NCBI RefSeq assembly: GCF_020991415.1
Contig: NZ_JAJMOY010000003.1
Coordinates: 62,001 to 126,000, forward strand
Length of the DNA stretch: 64,000 nucleotides
From: Flavobacterium sp. ENC
GTDB lineage: Bacteria > Bacteroidota > Bacteroidia > Flavobacteriales > Flavobacteriaceae
Direction: 5' to 3'
Part shown: one piece after another, positions 60,401 through 64,000 of the stretch
Numbering within the stretch: the first letter of the stretch is position 1
Layout of the letters: each line of letters begins with the position of its first letter
Notes under the pieces: generated by a model
The model's database searches: none
What the model was told of the DNA's origin: nothing
The model's input: only the letters and a program-made list of their open reading frames with translations
Position numbers and translations under genes: made by a program

Positions 60401-60521
60401 AAACGAAGCGAAATATTTTGATCCTGAAGCAGGAGCGGGTACAGGTAACTTACAAGGTATCGAGTCTTTCAATATTCCTTCAACGAGAGAATATGGTGTG
60501 AATGTGAAGTTTGGATTTTAA
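57426..60521 (+). CDS. susC: SusC-like TonB-dependent outer-membrane transporter
   Basis: A 1031-residue outer-membrane receptor. The signal peptide (1-22, SLQAQ) is followed by the carboxypeptidase D regulatory-like domain (about 24-95; GTITDASSGIPIPGANVVV), the plug (about 105-225; LYVVDGVPISNG, GPSAAALYGNRASNGVIIIT) and a beta-barrel to the final VKFGF. It imports oligosaccharides captured by the SusD partner, driven by TonB. susD begins 17 nt after it. The 250-nt upstream gap has a TAAATTTA stretch (57390-57397) as a weak -7 candidate, so the pair may be transcribed apart from the GH genes. Confidence 0.95.
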   Translation: MIKDVLKLLLVVCLFGFQSLQAQTTVKGTITDASSGIPIPGANVVVKGTKTSVSTDFDGKYSINVPNQSAVLVFSYVGSATKEIPVGTQSTLNVTLGADTNQLGEVVVTALGIKREKKSITYSAQNIAVDELSEARSLNVANSLSGKVAGLNFSTTSNGVGSSSRITLRGNRSLNGNNQPLYVVDGVPISNGTTTGNPDIDTGGTTQPDGISNINPEDIASMTVLKGPSAAALYGNRASNGVIIITTKSGKAGKTSVSLSSNFMASSAYNLTNFQNEYGQGDGGVYNPISVSSWGAKLDGRQVAAWQLSRNPNYAGPATTSYTPQPDNVIDFYKTGYNLANTLSITTGNEKAQGYFSYTNTRAEGIVGGNALDRHNLNLRLTSKLSDKLSLDVKTNYIVQNIDNLLRTGEESIGTSAYLLPRSIKFNEYKNFEYTDAAGQLQQNYFIDEAGSPGGNPYWSALRDDSRKDKRNRFIGLASLKYDFTNTLSLQVRTGLDQMTNKLVRNRYATRAFNNNLGSYSESYETVSEFNTDALLSYKETFGDFTIGLNAGANMLKQSSSSLNSGGVLSKRNYFSLINVATVQSLSAMSEKQVNSVYGFSQIGFRNYLFLDLTARNDWSSALPSQNRSFFYPSVGLSAVISDMVTLPEVISFTKIRGSYAKVGNDTDPFQTSSQLSYIGGNGGMLYSQTTAANPNLRPEMSSSTEFGADVRFFKNRLGLDFTYFQTKTSDQIFFINTPESSSKSRAVLNGGDIENKGVELTLTATPIQTENFSWDIMANYASYKSKITSIYDNREELVIGEGRLVRSKVIKGGEYGDLYIKGFQRSPDGQVIVNAAGIPLATDDFSVRAGNFNPDWTAGFKNNFRYKDFSLSFLVDFRIGGEVISYSQAREAGLGVSDVTLAGREGGIVVPGVVSNGNGTYSPNTTSITAEQYWTAIGQRTPVAEPFIYDATNIRLRELVFGYSLPKRMLLNSGFANIDFSIVGRNLFFFLNEAKYFDPEAGAGTGNLQGIESFNIPSTREYGVNVKFGF

Positions 60522-60538
60522 TTTAAAAAAGAAATAAT

Positions 60539-62122
60539 ATGAAAAATAATAAAATTAAAACAATAGGAGTGGTCATGTCGATGCTCTGTGTTTTTTCAAG
60601 CTGTACACAAGATTTTGATGAGATAAACACCAATAAAAATACGTTGACAGAAGATCAGTTAGATCCTACTCTTGCAGGTCCCGCATTTGCCTCAGCATTG
60701 TATGCCGGGATCCACAACGGATCTTACTCTTCACCGGGAGTAGATGATCAGGGAACCTGGGGTATTGCAACAGGTATTTTGCCTTCTACTTTTACACAAT
60801 ATTTAAGTTGTGGATATGGTACAGAAAGAAATGCATTTGTAAATGGGTATGAAGGACGTGGATGGTTAAGATTTTACACCGTTGCGGTACCGGCCTTAAA
60901 CAATGCAATCAAAGCATCTGCAGGAAATGCTGACGCTCTTGCCGTATTAAAAATCTGGAAAGTATTTATGTACAATCAAATGACAGATGCTTACGGTCCG
61001 ATTCCTTACACAGAAGCAGGGAACAATAAGGAAAAAGTGCCATATGATAGTGTAGAATTTATTTATGCAGACTTTTTTAAACTGTTAGACGAAGCAAATG
61101 CTACCTTAAATGCTACTTCGGCAACGACAGTGGGTACACTTCAGCCTAATGACAGAATATATTCAGGAAATGTACAAAACTGGAAAAAATTCGGAAACAG
61201 CCTAAGACTGCGTTTAGCCTTAAGAATTTCGGATATTGATCCTGCAAAAGCAAAAGCTCAGGCAGAAGCTGCAGTAGCTGCAGGTGTTATAGAAACGAAT
61301 GAGCAAAGTGCTACTTTTAAAGTGAGTAATATTACCCCAAACAACATGAATATGATTGTAAATGCCTGGGGGTATTATATGACAGCTTCAATGGAAAGTC
61401 TTTTGGTAGGATATGGTGATCCAAGATTGGCAAAATGGTTCTCTCCAATTGATACAGGTGTGTATCAGGGAAGACCGGTTGGAGGTTTACAAGGCCAGTT
61501 TGGAACTACTAAATTCTCTATGTTCAATAATGACGTACTCGGAAGTGGTTCTAATGGAAGTCTTAGTGAAACCAAAAACATTGAAGTCTTCATGGCTTCC
61601 GAAAACTTTTTGAGCAGAGCCGAAGGTGCATTGAACGGATGGAACATGAGTGGTACTGCACAAAGCCTTTACGAGCAGGGTATCGCTTTATCATTGAGAC
61701 AATGGGGGATAACTGATGCTACCACTATCAGTAACTATATCTCAGGAACCTCTAAACCAAGTGTGCCAAATGTGGCAGCAACTTATCCAGCGTTAGGTTT
61801 ACAAACTGTTCCCGTAACACTTCCTGTAGCATGGGATGCTTCTGTAGCCAACCAGCGTACACAAATTGCAGTTCAGAAATATTTAGCGATATTCCCTGAA
61901 TCCTGGGAAGCATGGGCTGACTTACGCAGAAGTGATGCTAAAGTTATTTACCCGGTATTGAATACAGACAATCTGGACGCCGGAGTAGGGAAAAGCTTAA
62001 TGAAACGTGTCATCTTTGTGACCAATGAATATTCATCAAACAGGGATGCCGTAAGAGATGCTATCTCAAAATTAGGTGGTCCTGATTCAGGAGGAACCAA
62101 ACTTTGGTGGGATACAAAATAA
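60539..62122 (+). CDS. susD: SusD-like outer-membrane glycan-binding lipoprotein
   Basis: A 527-residue surface lipoprotein (lipobox FSSC, Cys about 23). Helical TPR-like bundles typical of the SusD/RagB group include YNQMTDAYGPIPYTEA, WKKFGNSLRLRLALRISD, FLSRAEGAL and the C-terminal YLAIFPESWEAWADLRRSD. It caps the SusC barrel and delivers glycan. The ligand cannot be derived from sequence. It starts 17 nt after susC and is followed by a good terminator, so the pair forms the 3' end of the transport unit. Confidence 0.95.
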   Translation: MKNNKIKTIGVVMSMLCVFSSCTQDFDEINTNKNTLTEDQLDPTLAGPAFASALYAGIHNGSYSSPGVDDQGTWGIATGILPSTFTQYLSCGYGTERNAFVNGYEGRGWLRFYTVAVPALNNAIKASAGNADALAVLKIWKVFMYNQMTDAYGPIPYTEAGNNKEKVPYDSVEFIYADFFKLLDEANATLNATSATTVGTLQPNDRIYSGNVQNWKKFGNSLRLRLALRISDIDPAKAKAQAEAAVAAGVIETNEQSATFKVSNITPNNMNMIVNAWGYYMTASMESLLVGYGDPRLAKWFSPIDTGVYQGRPVGGLQGQFGTTKFSMFNNDVLGSGSNGSLSETKNIEVFMASENFLSRAEGALNGWNMSGTAQSLYEQGIALSLRQWGITDATTISNYISGTSKPSVPNVAATYPALGLQTVPVTLPVAWDASVANQRTQIAVQKYLAIFPESWEAWADLRRSDAKVIYPVLNTDNLDAGVGKSLMKRVIFVTNEYSSNRDAVRDAISKLGGPDSGGTKLWWDTK

Positions 62123-62170
62123 GCAGTTTAAGTAAAGTTTAGTTTAAGGGATTCGTTACTTAACAAGGCA

Positions 62171-62203
62171 AAAAGGAGAGGTAACTCTCCTTTTGCTGTT
62201 TTT
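62171..62203 (+). terminator. Terminator after susCD
   Basis: AAAAGGAGAG (62171-62180) pairs with CTCTCCTTTT (62185-62194) across GTAA, followed by T-rich DNA. It lies 48 nt after the susD stop, which isolates the downstream BNR gene and its microsatellites. Confidence 0.82.
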
Positions 62204-62206
62204 GGG

Positions 62207-62241
62207 AATTAGATAATTAGATAATTAGATAATTTGATAAT
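62207..62241. repeat. Octamer microsatellite AATTAGAT
   Basis: Three perfect copies (62207-62230) plus a variant copy (AATTTGAT) directly after the susD terminator and 21 bp before the heptamer array. Confidence 0.85.
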
Positions 62242-62261
62242 GAGAGATGGGAGATGCGAGT

Positions 62262-62366
62262 GAAAACTTGAAACTTGAAACTTGAAACCTGAAACCTGAA
62301 ACCTGAAACGTGAAACGTGAAACGTGAAACATGAAACTTGAAACATGAAACCTCAAAACCTGAAAA
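62262..62366. repeat. Heptamer microsatellite GAAACnT, about 13 copies
   Basis: The array reads as GAAACnT units whose sixth base comes in blocks: three T, three C, three G, then A, T, A, C, with a degenerate end. It ends 12 nt before the ATG of the BNR gene, so it occupies that gene's leader and possibly its promoter. Copy-number change would shift spacing by 7 bp. Confidence 0.92.
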
Positions 62367-62378
62367 TATAAATTAAAA

Positions 62379-63437
62379 ATGATTTTAAAATGTAAACCTA
62401 TAGTAATTCTATTGCTGGCGCTTGGTGTTTCCTGTACCTCTGTACCGAAGAAAAACCTGCAGGCAGCAAATATTACGCAAAGTTATATTGCCGATGAACC
62501 TGTTACCCATAACAGCCATGCGGCAACTCTTGTCGAAATTAAGCCCAATCAGCTTATGGCGGCATGGTTTGGCGGGAAATATGAAGGCGCAAAAGACGTG
62601 GGAATTTATTTTTCGCTGTATAAAGACAAAAAATGGTCCGTACCTCAGAATCTGATTCAGCCTGCCATTATTAAAGGTGATACGTTGCCGTGCTGGAATC
62701 CGGTATTATTCAAAAGCAAAAGCAAAAGCAATATTTTGTATTTGTTTTATAAAGTCGGAAAAAATCCGAGAGAATGGCTCGGCGCCATGATTACGTCGAA
62801 AGATAATGGAGCGACCTGGAGTGCCCCAAAGTACCTGCCCGAAGGAATTCTCGGTCCAATCAAAAACAAACCCGTTGAGGTGGTTCCTGGCGTTATTTTA
62901 TGCGGCAGCAGTACAGAAAGTACCGAAAACAACCAATGGCGGGTACATGTTGAAACGTACACAGAAGCAACCGATACCTGGGAAAAAATAGCGGTGGAAG
63001 ACAAAAAACAGTTTGATGTGATTCAGCCCACGTTTTTAGTGCACGCCAATAACACGATTCAGATGTTATCGCGAAGCAAACACAATAAAATAATAACAAG
63101 CTGGTCAAAAGACAATGGGAAAAACTGGGCGGAAACGGATAGTCTCAATGTGGTAAATTCCAATTCGGGAATTGATGCTTTAACGTTATCCAAAAAAGCT
63201 TTTTTACTGGTTAATAATCCATTGCCGCAGGGAAAAGACTGGTTTAACGGACGTAATATCCTTGACGTGGAATATTCATCAAACGGAATGGTATGGAAAA
63301 AGCTCTTTGATCTCGAAAACCAAACGGAAGGAGAATTCAGTTACCCGGCCATTATAAAGACCACAGACGGAAAAATTCATGTTTTGTATACCTACAACAG
63401 AAAATATATCAAACATGTCGCATTTGACGTAATCTGA
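62379..63437 (+). CDS. BNR-repeat sialidase-like lipoprotein
   Basis: A 352-residue lipoprotein (lipobox GVSC, Cys about 19) of the BNR/sialidase-like six-blade fold. Asp-box-like motifs include TSKDNGATW and WSKDNGKNW. The family start is recognisable in HNSHAATLVEI and AAWFGGKYEGAKDVGIYFS, with LPCWNPVLF and PIKNKPVEV. The RIP/RLP motif of canonical GH33 sialidases is not seen, so the bond cleaved is uncertain. It is downstream of susCD but behind a terminator and two microsatellites, implying separate, perhaps variable, expression. Confidence 0.8.
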   Translation: MILKCKPIVILLLALGVSCTSVPKKNLQAANITQSYIADEPVTHNSHAATLVEIKPNQLMAAWFGGKYEGAKDVGIYFSLYKDKKWSVPQNLIQPAIIKGDTLPCWNPVLFKSKSKSNILYLFYKVGKNPREWLGAMITSKDNGATWSAPKYLPEGILGPIKNKPVEVVPGVILCGSSTESTENNQWRVHVETYTEATDTWEKIAVEDKKQFDVIQPTFLVHANNTIQMLSRSKHNKIITSWSKDNGKNWAETDSLNVVNSNSGIDALTLSKKAFLLVNNPLPQGKDWFNGRNILDVEYSSNGMVWKKLFDLENQTEGEFSYPAIIKTTDGKIHVLYTYNRKYIKHVAFDVI

Positions 63438-63439
63438 GT

Positions 63440-63468
63440 AAAAGAGGAAGCAGTAACTTCCTCTTTTT
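63440..63468. terminator. Bidirectional terminator, BNR gene and alpha/beta hydrolase
   Basis: AAAAGAGGAAG (63440-63450) pairs perfectly with CTTCCTCTTTT (63457-63467) across a 6-nt loop. It begins 2 nt after the BNR stop and touches the stop codon of the convergent hydrolase. Confidence 0.88.
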
Positions 63469-64000
63469 TAATGCATATATTTCACAAAATTGATGATGTA
63501 TTTGGTAGTCAGTTCCGGATATTGATGCTGAGGTCCGTGCCCCGTTTCAGAATAGACGATCAGTTGTGCATTAACCATTTGATTGATGACAGGATACCAG
63601 TTTTCTACCGCAAAACTAATGTCATGATCTCCCGAAATAACCAGCACCGGCGTTTTTGTTTTTTTAAGCTGTTCCCTAAAGTTTAAAACATCTTCGCGAA
63701 AACCTTCTCCACCCGCGAAGTAAGCCTGAAAAGCAGCCATAGTCGAAGGGATTTTTTTGACATCTATTTTTTTATGAATCCGGTCATGGGACGCTTTTGC
63801 AGCAGCACGGCTTCTTTCTGATTTCGGTTCGAAAAACAGCACCACTTCATCCTCAAAATCATTGAGTGGTTTTAGGGCAGCATCCAGAAAAGCCTGCTCA
63901 AACGGAACCTCATTTTGACCCGGTGGATTTGTTCCCAATAAAATAGCATGAGTGACCAGATTTGGATACAATAAAGTAGCGGCCTGAGCGACCAGCCCAC
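63468..64000 (-). CDS. Alpha/beta hydrolase, partial (5' end beyond the window)
   Basis: The open frame runs through the right edge, where it reads GLVAQAATLLYPNLVTH, the stretch that follows the nucleophile elbow (GxSxG) in this superfamily; the elbow itself is outside the window. The 177 visible residues contain a likely catalytic Asp in VISGDHDISFAVENW and the His in YSETGHGPQHQYPE, both in the right order. It could be an esterase, lactonase or haloperoxidase-like enzyme. A TTG inside the frame (63971) should not be taken as the start. It is convergent with the BNR gene. Confidence 0.85.
   Translation of the reverse strand, partial: GLVAQAATLLYPNLVTHAILLGTNPPGQNEVPFEQAFLDAALKPLNDFEDEVVLFFEPKSERSRAAAKASHDRIHKKIDVKKIPSTMAAFQAYFAGGEGFREDVLNFREQLKKTKTPVLVISGDHDISFAVENWYPVINQMVNAQLIVYSETGHGPQHQYPELTTKYIINFVKYMH

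Noticed and set aside
62379..63437. Assignment as a true GH33 sialidase
   Set aside because: The RIP/RLP motif and a convincing arginine triad could not be found, so only a sialidase-like fold is claimed.

Overview
The window looks like chromosomal DNA of a Flavobacterium-type member of the Bacteroidota. Evidence: AT-rich intergenic DNA, no Shine-Dalgarno-like sites ahead of starts, at least one clear TTG-N19-TAnnTTTG promoter (3800-3829), a SusC/SusD pair, many lipoprotein or Sec signal peptides on glycoside hydrolases, short-Q-loop cytochrome bd, and a glycosylasparaginase of the type studied in flavobacteria. No rRNA, tRNA, transposase, integrase or CRISPR array was seen.

Left part (1-20 kb) is housekeeping and stress material: HD-domain phosphohydrolase, cydAB, a Crp/Fnr regulator with a short-chain dehydrogenase, an XRE regulator, a TauE/SafE exporter with a second Crp/Fnr regulator, a rhodanese, a GapN-type aldehyde dehydrogenase, an M1 peptidase, a GNAT acetyltransferase, and a three-gene RND drug-efflux operon preceded by a small unrecognised secreted protein. 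The intergenic spaces hold many hairpin repeats, including an array at 8001-8630 with a higher-order 221-bp period.

Middle part (20-29 kb): a one-nucleotide-overlapping gene pair made of a Panacea/SocA-type (DUF4065) antitoxin-like protein and a two-TM protein (candidate toxin-antitoxin unit), an AraC regulator next to an internally deleted alcohol-dehydrogenase remnant, a GH1 beta-glucosidase, a small lipoprotein, and a response regulator/seven-PAS histidine kinase operon.

Right part (29-63.5 kb) is a large glycan-utilisation locus: GH29, NagB fused to a PIG-L domain, a LytTR/LytS-type two-component pair, GH92, SSS symporter, GH130, CBM9-like protein, GHL10-like lipoprotein, glycosylasparaginase, GH2, GH20, a second GH29, a second GH92, GH3 with PA14, SusC, SusD, and a BNR/sialidase-like lipoprotein. 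Together these cover almost every bond in an N-glycan. The lack of an obvious true sialidase, with two fucosidases, a beta-galactosidase and a GH3, fits plant complex-type glycans especially well (inference). The predicted flow is: SusCD import, periplasmic trimming by GH29/GH2/GH20/GH92/GH3, release of GlcNAc from asparagine by the Tat-exported glycosylasparaginase, uptake of a Man-GlcNAc disaccharide by the SSS carrier, cytoplasmic phosphorolysis by GH130, and entry of amino sugar through NagB. A seven-unit 143-bp hairpin array (33391-34354) separates nagB from the convergent two-component genes, and heptamer/octamer microsatellites lie directly upstream of the BNR gene. The right edge cuts an alpha/beta hydrolase.
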